DNA of 64,000 nucleotides from Pigmentiphaga kullae (GTDB lineage Bacteria > Pseudomonadota > Gammaproteobacteria > Burkholderiales > Burkholderiaceae_B): NCBI RefSeq assembly GCF_004216695.1, contig NZ_SGXC01000003.1:124001-188000 (forward strand). Direction: 5' to 3'. Shown here in pieces: positions 34,476 through 42,321 of the stretch. Positions within the stretch are counted from its first letter, which is position 1. Every line of letters begins with the position of its first letter. The translations under genes were made by a program, and so were the position numbers. The notes beneath the pieces were generated by a model. It saw nothing but the letters and a program-made list of their open reading frames with translations. It ran no database searches and was not told the origin of the DNA.

Positions 34476-35219
34476 ATGGATAAAACAGTCATCAAAGCCT
34501 TCCAGGTGTTCGAGCGCCTGTGCCAGCACGACGGGCCGGTGAGCCTGTCCGAACTGACCCGCGAGACCGAGCTGCAGAAAAGCAATGTCCATCGCCTGCT
34601 CAACACGCTGATGCATCTGGGGTATGTGTGCCAGATGCCCGATGCGAGCTACATGCCCACGCTCAAGACCTGGACGCTGGGCAGCAGCATCCGCGAGCGC
34701 TACAACGTGGCGGCGTTGGCCCGGCCGGCCCTGATGGCCTTGCGCGACGAACTGGGCGAGACCTCGTACCTGGCTGCCCTGGACCGTGACAGCATCGTGT
34801 ATCTGGACGTCGTCGAGGGTACCCACCGCATCCGCGTCAACGCGAAGACGGGCGGGCAGGCGCCCATGCACGCGACGGCGTCGGGCAAGGTGCTGCTGGC
34901 GTTTTCGTCCGGGTCCGAGCTGGATGCGCTGGCCGAGCCTTATCCGAGCTTCGGCCCCAACACGCCGACGACGCGGGCCGCGCTGGAGAAGATCATGGCG
35001 AAGGTCCGGCGCGACGGCTATGCGGTCAACAACGAAGAGTGGGCCGAGGGGGTGATGGGTATTTCCGTGCCCATTCGCGATGCCGGTGGCGAGTGCGTGG
35101 CGGCGATAGGCGTGACGGGCCTGGCCGTGCGATTGGCCAAGGCGCCGCCCAAGCGGATCATCGCCTTGCTGCAGGAGCACGCGCAGGCGATCTCGGCAAC
35201 GCTGGGCTTTCCCGGCTGA
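34476..35219 (+). CDS. IclR family transcriptional regulator
   Basis: A 247-aa paralog of the 3474 regulator, starting MDKTVIKAFQVFERLCQ, with helix-turn-helix around residues 20-55 (LQKSNVHRLLNTLMHLGYV) and an effector domain including GSSIRERYNVAALARPA and SIVYLDVVEG. It converges with the leftward Bug/rhodanese operon, which it probably regulates from downstream. Effector unknown. Confidence 0.9.
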   Translation: MDKTVIKAFQVFERLCQHDGPVSLSELTRETELQKSNVHRLLNTLMHLGYVCQMPDASYMPTLKTWTLGSSIRERYNVAALARPALMALRDELGETSYLAALDRDSIVYLDVVEGTHRIRVNAKTGGQAPMHATASGKVLLAFSSGSELDALAEPYPSFGPNTPTTRAALEKIMAKVRRDGYAVNNEEWAEGVMGISVPIRDAGGECVAAIGVTGLAVRLAKAPPKRIIALLQEHAQAISATLGFPG

Positions 35220-35243
35220 ACGGGAAAGCCCTTCCCCGCAGGG

Positions 35244-36236
35244 TCAGTTGGACGCGGCCAGCTTGCCGTCCACGATGACCTTGTTCCAGTAGGCGGTCTC
35301 GGACGCCATGAATTTCGCGAAGGCGGGCGGATCGCTGAAGGCCACCGGCATGCCCGCGGCATTGAAGCGTTCGATCACGGCGGGTTCCGACAATACCTTC
35401 TTCAGGACGCTGCTGTAGCGCTGGACGATGGCCGGCGGCATGCCGGCGGGCCCCGCCAGCCCCATCCAGCCCGACCAGTCGATCTCGCCGAAGCCCTGTT
35501 CGCCCAGCGTGGGAACGTCGGGAAGGTCTTTCGAGCGTTCCTTCGAGGTGACGGCCAGCGCGCGCATCTGCTTGCTCTGGATGTAGGGCATGACCTTGCT
35601 GGGAAAGCCGACCACCATGTCTATCTGTCCGCCCAGCGCATCCTGCAGCGCGGGCGCGGCGCCCTTGTAGGGCACGTTGAGCAGTTCGAAATTGCCCAGG
35701 CGCTGGAGTTGCAGCATGACCAGGCTACCCAGCGTGCCCTGCGAGACGCCATAGCTGGCGCTTCGGGGTTTCGCCCGGGCGGCTTCGGCTACGTCGCGGA
35801 AGGTCTTGTAGGGCCGCTGCGCGTTGACGCCGATGGCCATCGGCGCGCGCGTGACCAGGCCGATGGGGGTGAAGTCCTCCAGCGGACGATAGCCGGCGTC
35901 CTTGATCAGGCTGGGCACGATGGTGTGGGCGTCCATGATCAGGCTGATCGTGTAGCCGTCGGGTTCGGCGCGGCGGACGAAGTTGGCGCCCAGCGAGCCG
36001 CTGGCGCCGCCGCGGTTGTCGACGATGACGGGCTGGCCGAGTTCGTTCGCCATTTCGTTGGAGAAGGCGCGCGCCATCTGGTCGACCGGGCCGCCCGCGG
36101 GATAGGCGACGATGAGCTTGATGGGCTTGGCCGGTTTCCAGGTGGCGTCCGCCGCGTGCGCGGCGGGCAGGCCGGCGCAGGCTAGCGCGAGCGTCACCAG
36201 GGCAAGAGCGGGCTTGCCGGGTCGTTGCTGTGTCAT
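35244..36236 (-). CDS. Bug family periplasmic receptor
   Basis: A 330-aa receptor; the ATG at 36234-36236 gives MTQQRPGKPALALVTLALAC and a signal peptide ending around AAHAAD. Family motifs KLIVAYPAGGPVDQMAR, DNRGGASGSLGANFVR and EPDGYTI are present. Last gene of the leftward operon starting with the VOC gene at 38891, so its ligand is probably the sulfur- or thiol-related acid that this operon handles, if that reading of the operon is right. Confidence 0.92.
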   Translation of the reverse strand: MTQQRPGKPALALVTLALACAGLPAAHAADATWKPAKPIKLIVAYPAGGPVDQMARAFSNEMANELGQPVIVDNRGGASGSLGANFVRRAEPDGYTISLIMDAHTIVPSLIKDAGYRPLEDFTPIGLVTRAPMAIGVNAQRPYKTFRDVAEAARAKPRSASYGVSQGTLGSLVMLQLQRLGNFELLNVPYKGAAPALQDALGGQIDMVVGFPSKVMPYIQSKQMRALAVTSKERSKDLPDVPTLGEQGFGEIDWSGWMGLAGPAGMPPAIVQRYSSVLKKVLSEPAVIERFNAAGMPVAFSDPPAFAKFMASETAYWNKVIVDGKLAASN

Positions 36237-36277
36237 GAGATGTCTCCGGTTTTTATCGTTGCGAACGGTGCGCGGCC

Positions 36278-37891
36278 TCAGGTGGGCCGCTGCGGGGCAT
36301 AGGCCTGGAAGTTCAGGCTGCCGTCCAGGCGGGCCTGTTCCAGCAGGTCGACTTCCCACGACAGGTATTCGTCCATGGCTTGGCGGGTCTGCGTCGGCCT
36401 TTCGAAGGGGCGCAGCCAGACGTCTTCGGGTTCCACCGACCAGCGTTGTCCGTCGCCGGTCAACGGCAGGCCCGCCGCGGACCAGGCCGCGATCCCGCCC
36501 GCCAGGTAGTGGACGGGCTTGCTGGTCAGGGCCTGCGCCTCGGCCAGGGCGAAACCCGAGACGCGGCCATCTTCGCAGGTCAGCAGGTAGCCGGCGCTGC
36601 CGGCATGGGCATCCAGGGCCGTGCCCAGGTGGCTGCGCGAGGCGAAGACGGCGCCCGACACGTGGCGGCGCTTGTACTGGCGGCTCCAGGACAGGTCCAG
36701 TACCGTCACGTCCATGGCCTGCATGTAGGCCTGGGCTTCGGCGACGTCCAGCCCCGGGCGGGCAGGCGTCGGCAGCGGCGCCGGCCGCGTCGCCAGCAGG
36801 GCGGCCATGTCGCGGACCCGGTGCGGCGGCGCCACGTAGACGTCGCGCCAACCCATGCACCGCAGCCAGGCTCCCGTCATCAGCGCCCGCGTGTGCTCGG
36901 GGTCGAGCAGGAGAATGCGCGACTGCAGGGTGCCGACATACAGATCGGTCGCCTGTACCAGTTGGCCGCCCGGAGCGGACAGCGTGCCGGGCAGCGGATC
37001 CCGCGCCGTCTCGTCGGGGGTGCGCACGTCCAGCGCGTAGAGCGTGCGCGCCTCGCGTTCGTCCAGCCATTGGCGGAGCATGGACAGGTCGGCCTCGCGC
37101 ACGCCGGCGGCATCGGCGAAGCGCTGCGCGGCCGCTCGCGAGGCTTGCGCGGCTTCGCGCGAAGGCGCGGCCAGGCGGCGTTCCGCCCCGGTTTCCACCG
37201 CCAGCCCCGCCAGGCGCCATCCCATCGTGCCGTTGCGCAAGGCGACGACGCGCTGCGGCAGGCCGGCGTTGATGATGGACTGTGCGCCCAGGATGCTGCG
37301 GGTGCGGCCGGCGCAGTTGACCACTACCAGCGTGTCGTCGTGCGCGACGGCTTCGGGAACGCGGAACGCCAGTTCCGCGCCCGGCGCGCTGGTGGACGTG
37401 GGGATGGTCTCGGCGGTGTAGTCGTCGTAGGGGCGCGAGTCGAACACCTGCACGTCGGCATGGGCGTCGAGCAGATCCTGTAGTTCCTTGGCGTCTATGG
37501 ACGGCGTGCGATAGGCATGCTCGACGAACTCGCCGAAGGCCTTGCTGGGGACGTTGACGCCGCTGAAGACCGGCAGGCCGGCCTGGACCCAGCCCTCGAG
37601 CCCGCCTTCCAGGGCGGACACGTCCGTATAGCCGAGGCGGGCCAGCCGCCCGCGCGCCCGTTCGTTCAGCGCCGAGTCGGCGCACAGCACGATGGGCGTC
37701 GATCGCCGGGGAACGCGCTGCGGCATCAGGACTTCCAGCCGCGACAGCGCAATGCAGCGGGCCTGCAGCAGGTGCGCGCGCGAGAAGGGCAGCTCTTCGC
37801 GGACGTCGACCAGCGCGAGTTCCCCGTCGCGTCGCAGGCGCTCCCGCAATTCGGCGGGTGTCACGATCCGTTCCTGTCCAGGCGTGTTCAT
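36278..37891 (-). CDS. Four-domain rhodanese (sulfurtransferase)
   Basis: A 537-aa cytoplasmic protein made of four tandem rhodanese domains, at about residues 8-107, 130-232, 262-360 and 378-480. Active-loop cysteines are Cys70 (VLCADSALNERA), Cys193 (VNCAGRTRSIL) and Cys439 (LTCEDGRVSGF); in domain 3 the position is Asp330 (LLDPEHTRALM), so that domain is probably structural. Rhodaneses move sulfane sulfur from a donor to a thiol acceptor. It lies 30 bases from a thiol-dioxygenase-like cupin, so handling sulfur released from an organosulfur substrate is a reasonable idea. Confidence 0.9.
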   Translation of the reverse strand: MNTPGQERIVTPAELRERLRRDGELALVDVREELPFSRAHLLQARCIALSRLEVLMPQRVPRRSTPIVLCADSALNERARGRLARLGYTDVSALEGGLEGWVQAGLPVFSGVNVPSKAFGEFVEHAYRTPSIDAKELQDLLDAHADVQVFDSRPYDDYTAETIPTSTSAPGAELAFRVPEAVAHDDTLVVVNCAGRTRSILGAQSIINAGLPQRVVALRNGTMGWRLAGLAVETGAERRLAAPSREAAQASRAAAQRFADAAGVREADLSMLRQWLDEREARTLYALDVRTPDETARDPLPGTLSAPGGQLVQATDLYVGTLQSRILLLDPEHTRALMTGAWLRCMGWRDVYVAPPHRVRDMAALLATRPAPLPTPARPGLDVAEAQAYMQAMDVTVLDLSWSRQYKRRHVSGAVFASRSHLGTALDAHAGSAGYLLTCEDGRVSGFALAEAQALTSKPVHYLAGGIAAWSAAGLPLTGDGQRWSVEPEDVWLRPFERPTQTRQAMDEYLSWEVDLLEQARLDGSLNFQAYAPQRPT

Positions 37892-37921
37892 GTCGGTTGT
37901 TCCAGGGTGCGGGGTTCCACG

Positions 37922-38473
37922 TCAGCTGGCTCGCTGCGGGGTCATGCGGGTGACCGTTCCCGCCTCGAGATCGAACATGTCGCGATGGAAGGCGTCCAGG
38001 TCGCGGCCGGTGACGCGCGCGAACACGGCCTGGTCGGGGTAGTCGATCGCGTGGATGGCCCCCTGGGGAAACAACCGGGCCTGCCCGGGTTCCAGCCGGA
38101 AGGACTCGGTCAGCGTTAGGTCGGCGTGGCCGGGTTGCCGGCCGTCGTCGTTGCGCCGGTAGTTGGTGATGTCCACCCAGCGGGTGACCTGGCCATAGAT
38201 CGCCCAGGATTCTCCGTGATCGTGGGGCGGGGATTTGCGCGCCGCCTTGTTCAGGTGGACCAGCACTTCGAAGCCGAGCTCGGGGTCGGTGTGGACGCGG
38301 TACAGCTTGCGTTCGAGCTCCGGCCCGCAGTACTTGTCGACGAATGCCGGCGATTGCAGCAGCCGTTCGAAGTCGGCGCAGACGCGCTCCTGGCCGGCGC
38401 GGCCAGGGTCCTGGCGCAGGGTGGCGCGGGTGTTCTCGCAGAACTGCTCGAGGGTGTATGGATGATTCGACAT
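37922..38473 (-). CDS. Cupin, thiol (cysteine/3-mercaptopropionate) dioxygenase-like
   Basis: A 183-aa cupin starting MSNHPYTLEQFCENTRATL. The metal site of the cysteine dioxygenase family is visible: His84 and His86 in SPPHDHGESWAIYG and His141 in FPQGAIHAIDYP, at spacing like cysteine dioxygenase His86/His88/His140. The HDHG-x-WA pattern resembles bacterial 3-mercaptopropionate dioxygenases, which make sulfinates from thiols with Fe(II) and oxygen. Same operon as VOC and rhodanese genes. Substrate unproven. Confidence 0.75.
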   Translation of the reverse strand: MSNHPYTLEQFCENTRATLRQDPGRAGQERVCADFERLLQSPAFVDKYCGPELERKLYRVHTDPELGFEVLVHLNKAARKSPPHDHGESWAIYGQVTRWVDITNYRRNDDGRQPGHADLTLTESFRLEPGQARLFPQGAIHAIDYPDQAVFARVTGRDLDAFHRDMFDLEAGTVTRMTPQRAS

Positions 38474-38483
38474 GGATCGCTCC

Positions 38484-38891
38484 TTACACGATCTGCGGCA
38501 GGCACCACACGCGCTCGGCGTGCTCGCGCGTGACGATGTCGAACACGACGCCGTTCGGATCGCGGTACTTGCGCTCGGTGGCCGGACCCTTGCCCACGCC
38601 GTTGATCTGGCCGTGGTATTCGGCGCCGGCGCCAAGCACCCGCTCCGCGGCGTCTTCCATTTCGCCGATCAGGAATCCCATGTGATGAAGGCCTTCGCGT
38701 TCCTCGGCGTTGGGATTCTTGGTCGAGCTGATGATGGCCAGGCTGACCACGCCGTCGGACATCATGACGGCGACGCTGGACTGGCGCACACGAAACATGC
38801 CGAATGCCTGTTCGTAGAAGCGCGCGGTTTCCTCGATGTCCTTCACCGAAAGGGAGATGTGGCGGAGCTTGCCAAGCAGGGGTTGAGCCAT
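38484..38891 (-). CDS. VOC family (glyoxalase/bleomycin resistance fold) protein
   Basis: A 135-aa vicinal oxygen chelate protein, one compact pair of beta-alpha-beta units: KLRHISLSVKDIEETARFYEQA at the N-terminus and LHHMGFLIGEMEDAAERVLGAG in the second half. Two histidines are conserved; the last ligand position reads VVFDIVT (Asp instead of Glu). It may be a dioxygenase, glyoxalase-like lyase or isomerase. ATG at 38889-38891 chosen; MTRHIPTMAQ seven codons upstream is possible. First gene of the leftward sulfur-type operon and divergent from the esterase. Confidence 0.78.
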   Translation of the reverse strand: MAQPLLGKLRHISLSVKDIEETARFYEQAFGMFRVRQSSVAVMMSDGVVSLAIISSTKNPNAEEREGLHHMGFLIGEMEDAAERVLGAGAEYHGQINGVGKGPATERKYRDPNGVVFDIVTREHAERVWCLPQIV

Positions 38892-38950
38892 GGTGGGGAT
38901 GTGCCTTGTCATGTGTACCGAGTGCATCCGCCGGCCCCGCACTTTGTACA

Positions 38951-38976
38951 TTCCAAATATTGGACCGACTGTTCTA
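38951..38976. promoter_or_regulatory. Candidate operator between VOC operon and esterase gene
   Basis: Inverted repeat TCCAA-ATA-TTGGA (38952-38964) within TTCCAAAT, followed by TAGAACA on the minus strand (38970-38976). Both words also occur at 6874-6902 in front of the amidohydrolase operons. The adjacent TAAAAT could serve as a -10 element. Confidence 0.4.
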
Positions 38977-39035
38977 AAATAATAATTGGCTGATCCGATC
39001 CGGGTCAAGCACGAAAAAACCCATGGAGAAGACGC

Positions 39036-39989
39036 ATGACGTTCCATCGACCACCGGCTACTTCCGCCGATGCGCCCGCGGTTCCCGACAGCGTGCGCGC
39101 GTTGATGCGCGAGCTCGGGCCCGTCTGGGGCCGCGACATCAAGGACCACACCCGGCGCATGATCGAGGCCTACGACGTGCTGCATGCCGCCGCGCCTAAG
39201 GTAGGCACGCGCGAGATGGACCTGTCCTACGGTCCGCACGAGCGCAACCGGCTCGACGTCCATGTGCCGCCTTGGCCTGAAGGAACGGGCACCCGCAAGG
39301 CTCGCCCCGTCCTGATGTTCGTGCACGGCGGGGCGTTCGTGGACGGGGAAAAGAATCGCACGCCCGAGATCTACGCCAACGTGTTGTGGTTCATGGCGCG
39401 CCATGGCGTCGTGGGCGTGAACGTGGAGTTCCGCCTTGCCCCGGAACATCCTTTCCCGAGCGCGACGCAGGACATCGCCGCCGCGGTGGCCTGGGTGCGC
39501 AGGCATGTCGCGCAGTGGGGCGGGGATCCCGACCGGATATTCCTGATGGGGCATTCGGCGGGAGGAACCCACGCCGGCCACTACGCTGGCGACAGCCGCT
39601 TCCATCCGCGGGGCCGGAGCGGCCTGGCAGGGCTCATCCTGGTGTCGGGGCGGGTGCGAGCCGAAGCTGGCGCCGAGAATCCCAACGCCCGGCGCGTCGA
39701 GGCCTACTACGGTGTCGACGCCCGGCGCATGGAGGAGGGTTCGCCGGTCACCTATGCCACCCAGGGCCTGGCCAGGCTACCGGTCATGCTCGCGGTGGCC
39801 CAGTACGAGAACCCGCTGATCGACGTGCACAACGCGGAGCTCTATCACGCCCTGAGCGCCCACCGGCGCCGGTCGCCACGTTTCATGTGGCTGGCCGGGC
39901 ACAACCACACGTCCATCATCGCGCACCTGAACACCGCCGATGCGGACTTCGGGATGGCCTTGCTGGACTTCATCAGGAATGGTGCTTGA
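39036..39989 (+). CDS. Alpha/beta hydrolase, hormone-sensitive-lipase-type carboxylesterase
   Basis: A 317-aa esterase with HGGAF oxyanion motif (His97), nucleophile Ser174 in MGHSAGGTHAG, and histidine in LAGHNHTSIIAHL; the acid is probably in AVAQYENPLID. Cytoplasmic, no signal peptide. It is divergent from the VOC operon and converges with IclR genes, so it may hydrolyse an ester or lactone in the pathway of the divergent operon. Substrate unknown. Confidence 0.85.
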   Translation: MTFHRPPATSADAPAVPDSVRALMRELGPVWGRDIKDHTRRMIEAYDVLHAAAPKVGTREMDLSYGPHERNRLDVHVPPWPEGTGTRKARPVLMFVHGGAFVDGEKNRTPEIYANVLWFMARHGVVGVNVEFRLAPEHPFPSATQDIAAAVAWVRRHVAQWGGDPDRIFLMGHSAGGTHAGHYAGDSRFHPRGRSGLAGLILVSGRVRAEAGAENPNARRVEAYYGVDARRMEEGSPVTYATQGLARLPVMLAVAQYENPLIDVHNAELYHALSAHRRRSPRFMWLAGHNHTSIIAHLNTADADFGMALLDFIRNGA

Positions 39990-39999
39990 GGAGGACGAT

Positions 40000-40803
40000 T
40001 CACACCCGCCTGATCTCCCGGCGTATCGTGCCGGCCGCCTGCAGCAAGGCCGGCGTGCATTCGCGCTCGATGCGGCTTCGCTCTTGCGGCGCGGCGCAGG
40101 TGTGTACGCCGGCGATCACCGCGCTGTCGCCGCCGGCCAGCGCGACGGGAGCGGCGATGAAGCCCACGCCGGACCGCCACGTGCCGAACGAGGCGCAGGC
40201 GCCGCCTTGCACGAGGTCGTGGAAGGCCTGGTAGATGGCCGCGGCGTGTGTGTGTTCGGCCGGGTTGGCCGACGCCCGCATCGGCGTCAGCCATTCTCCC
40301 TGCGTGGCGACGGGCTGGGTCCACAGCCAGGCATGGCCCGGCGCGGTGCGGGCGATGGGCAGCCGCGTCCCGGCCCCGAGGGGGCAATGCGCCGTACCGG
40401 CGCCGGCCTGGTGCGCGAGCACCAGCATGTCGCCGCGATCGCGCACGCACAGCAGGCAATGCAGGGCGTGCCGGTTGGCCAGCCATTGCAGCACTGGCGT
40501 CGCGCTGCGTACCAGTTCCGAGCCCGACAGCACCGCCTGGCCCAGGACGAAGCTGGCGACGTGCAGGCGGAAGGCATCGCGGTCCGGGACGCCGGACAGG
40601 AAGTCATGCGCGGCCAGCGTGTTCAACAGCCGGCGCGCGGTCGTTCGCGGCAGATCCAGCCGGCGGGCGATCTCGGCAACGGTCAGCGCATTTTCGCCCG
40701 GCTGGAAGCAGCGCAGGACTTCCATGCCCCGCCGCAGGGAGTCGATGCCGTGATTGCCCTCGTCGCCGTCGGTGGCCTCCAGTGCCTGGGTGCGTTTGCG
40801 CAT
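40000..40803 (-). CDS. IclR family transcriptional regulator (second of a tandem pair)
   Basis: A 267-aa regulator with an N-terminal extension, helix-turn-helix at about residues 38-75 (TVAEIARRLDLPRTTARRLLNTL) and effector domain to the C-terminus. Its ATG overlaps the stop of the preceding IclR gene by one base (TGATG), so both are translated from one message. It converges on the esterase with only 10 bases between. Targets may be the esterase or the MaoC operon. Confidence 0.88.
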   Translation of the reverse strand: MRKRTQALEATDGDEGNHGIDSLRRGMEVLRCFQPGENALTVAEIARRLDLPRTTARRLLNTLAAHDFLSGVPDRDAFRLHVASFVLGQAVLSGSELVRSATPVLQWLANRHALHCLLCVRDRGDMLVLAHQAGAGTAHCPLGAGTRLPIARTAPGHAWLWTQPVATQGEWLTPMRASANPAEHTHAAAIYQAFHDLVQGGACASFGTWRSGVGFIAAPVALAGGDSAVIAGVHTCAAPQERSRIERECTPALLQAAGTIRREIRRV

Positions 40804-41612
40804 CAGGAGCCTCCCGCGGTGCCGGCCGTTTCCGGGCCGGCTTCGATCCGGTCGCGCAAGCCGAGCAGCAGCGGGCCGATCTCCGCGACGCAGCGCTCGC
40901 GGGGGTAGCGAAAGGCCGGCACCGAGCAGCCGAGCACGTATGCGCCGGGGGATTGCGCCACGTCGATGAGGGTCGCGACGCTGTTGACGTCGGGTTCCAG
41001 CGAGCCGACCGTGACGCAGAACCGGGACCGGGCGATTTCGGCCGCTGCCTCGTCCAGCGCCGGATGCAGCGGGTCATGGGGGAAGGCCAGTTCCAGTTCG
41101 CGCAGGACGGCGGCGCGTCGGGAGGGGGCAAGAGAGGCCATCCAGGCACGGCCCATGGCCGAGCGCGGCAGCTTCAGCCGCGAGCCCGCGGCGACACGGA
41201 TGGTGAGCGCGCCCCGGCCACGGCAGACCTCGTGGCAGACCATCACGTTGCCTTCGCGCACGGCCAGCACGACCACCAGGTCGTTGTCATCCGCGAAGCG
41301 CTGCATGTGCTCGCGGGCCCGCATGCGGATGTCCTGCGTGGACAAGGCGCCGAAACCCAGCGCGAGCGCGGCGTGAGCCAAGCGGTATCGGGCCGACTCG
41401 TCCAGGTATTCGAGGTAGCCCAGGCGGGTCAGGGTCGCGGTCAGGCGCGACACGGTGGCCTTAGGCAGGGCGGTCATCTGCGCCAGCTCTCCGTTCGAGC
41501 GGGCGGCGTTGCGCGGGCAGAACGCCTTCAGCAAGGTCAGTCCGCGTGCCAGGACCCGGATCTCATCGCGGGGCGTCGTAGTCCTAGGGAAAGTCCCTAA
41601 CGTGTCGTCCAT
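40803..41612 (-). CDS. IclR family transcriptional regulator (first of a tandem pair)
   Basis: A 269-aa protein with helix-turn-helix near residues 40-75 (SNGELAQMTALPKATVSRLTATL) and effector domain (about 85-265). It is divergent from the MaoC/acyl-CoA dehydrogenase/Bug operon across an AT-rich 231-bp region and is therefore the likely regulator of that operon. Clearly distinct in sequence from its tandem partner. Confidence 0.9.
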   Translation of the reverse strand: MDDTLGTFPRTTTPRDEIRVLARGLTLLKAFCPRNAARSNGELAQMTALPKATVSRLTATLTRLGYLEYLDESARYRLAHAALALGFGALSTQDIRMRAREHMQRFADDNDLVVVLAVREGNVMVCHEVCRGRGALTIRVAAGSRLKLPRSAMGRAWMASLAPSRRAAVLRELELAFPHDPLHPALDEAAAEIARSRFCVTVGSLEPDVNSVATLIDVAQSPGAYVLGCSVPAFRYPRERCVAEIGPLLLGLRDRIEAGPETAGTAGGS

Positions 41613-41644
41613 GGAATGGAATTCGATGTGATGGAAAGAAACGG

Positions 41645-41663
41645 GCTTGGTGAATTTCCAAGC
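41645..41663. promoter_or_regulatory. Inverted repeat in the IclR/MaoC divergent region
   Basis: GCTTGG-N7-CCAAGC, close to the IclR gene start. The rest of the 231-bp region (to 41843) is very AT-rich around 41735-41805, probably holding the promoters, but no convincing -35/-10 pair was found. Confidence 0.35.
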
Positions 41664-41843
41664 AATATCAATGACTTCGCATCGACTGGCCGCGCCGCGG
41701 CAATGTGAAATTTGCTTCTTTTTCGGGCGGGTCGGCTTGTCATTCTACATAATTAAAATGGAATTAGACTTTTAAAAACGAAATAAGAATCTAGAATTCG
41801 GCCATTCCCCTTTCCCCCATTCCCGCATGGAGGTCCGGATTCG

Positions 41844-42290
41844 ATGATCACCCAGCCTTTCGACGAACTATCCCTGGGCCAGCGCCGCCGTTCCGGCGGC
41901 CGCACCATGACCGAGACCGACGTCGTCAATTTCTGCGGCCTGACCGGCAACTGGCTGGCCATCCACGCGGACGCGGAATTCTCCAAGCGGTCGCTCTACG
42001 GCCAGCGCGTCGTGCAGGGGGGGCTGGTGTTCGTGGTCGTGAACGCGCTGCTCGGCTTCGATTCGAGCGTCGTCGAGGCCTTCTACGGCGTGGACAGGCT
42101 GCGTTTTCTCAAGCCCACGTTCATCGGCGACACCCTGCATGCGGAAAGCGAAATCATCGACCTGCGCGCCAAGGGCGACCGGCACGGCATCGCGACCACG
42201 AAGCTGGTCGCGGTCAACCAGCGTGACGAGACCGTGCTGAGTTGCGAGTTCAGCCTGCTGGTACGCCGCCAGCGCCTGCCGGCCCAATGA
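41844..42290 (+). CDS. MaoC family dehydratase-like protein
   Basis: A 148-aa hot-dog-fold protein, the family of (R)-specific enoyl-CoA hydratases and mesaconyl-CoA hydratase-like enzymes. The active-site segment reads FCGLTGNWLAIHADAEFSK; compared with the usual G-D-x-N-P-I-H pattern, the histidine is kept but the aspartate is Asn and the next Asn is Leu. It could have altered chemistry or be a thioesterase-like relative. It starts the operon with an acyl-CoA dehydrogenase 31 bases downstream, which suggests a CoA-thioester pathway. Confidence 0.82.
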   Translation: MITQPFDELSLGQRRRSGGRTMTETDVVNFCGLTGNWLAIHADAEFSKRSLYGQRVVQGGLVFVVVNALLGFDSSVVEAFYGVDRLRFLKPTFIGDTLHAESEIIDLRAKGDRHGIATTKLVAVNQRDETVLSCEFSLLVRRQRLPAQ

Positions 42291-42321
42291 CCATTCCCTA
42301 CCTTCCTCCAAAGAGAACGAC

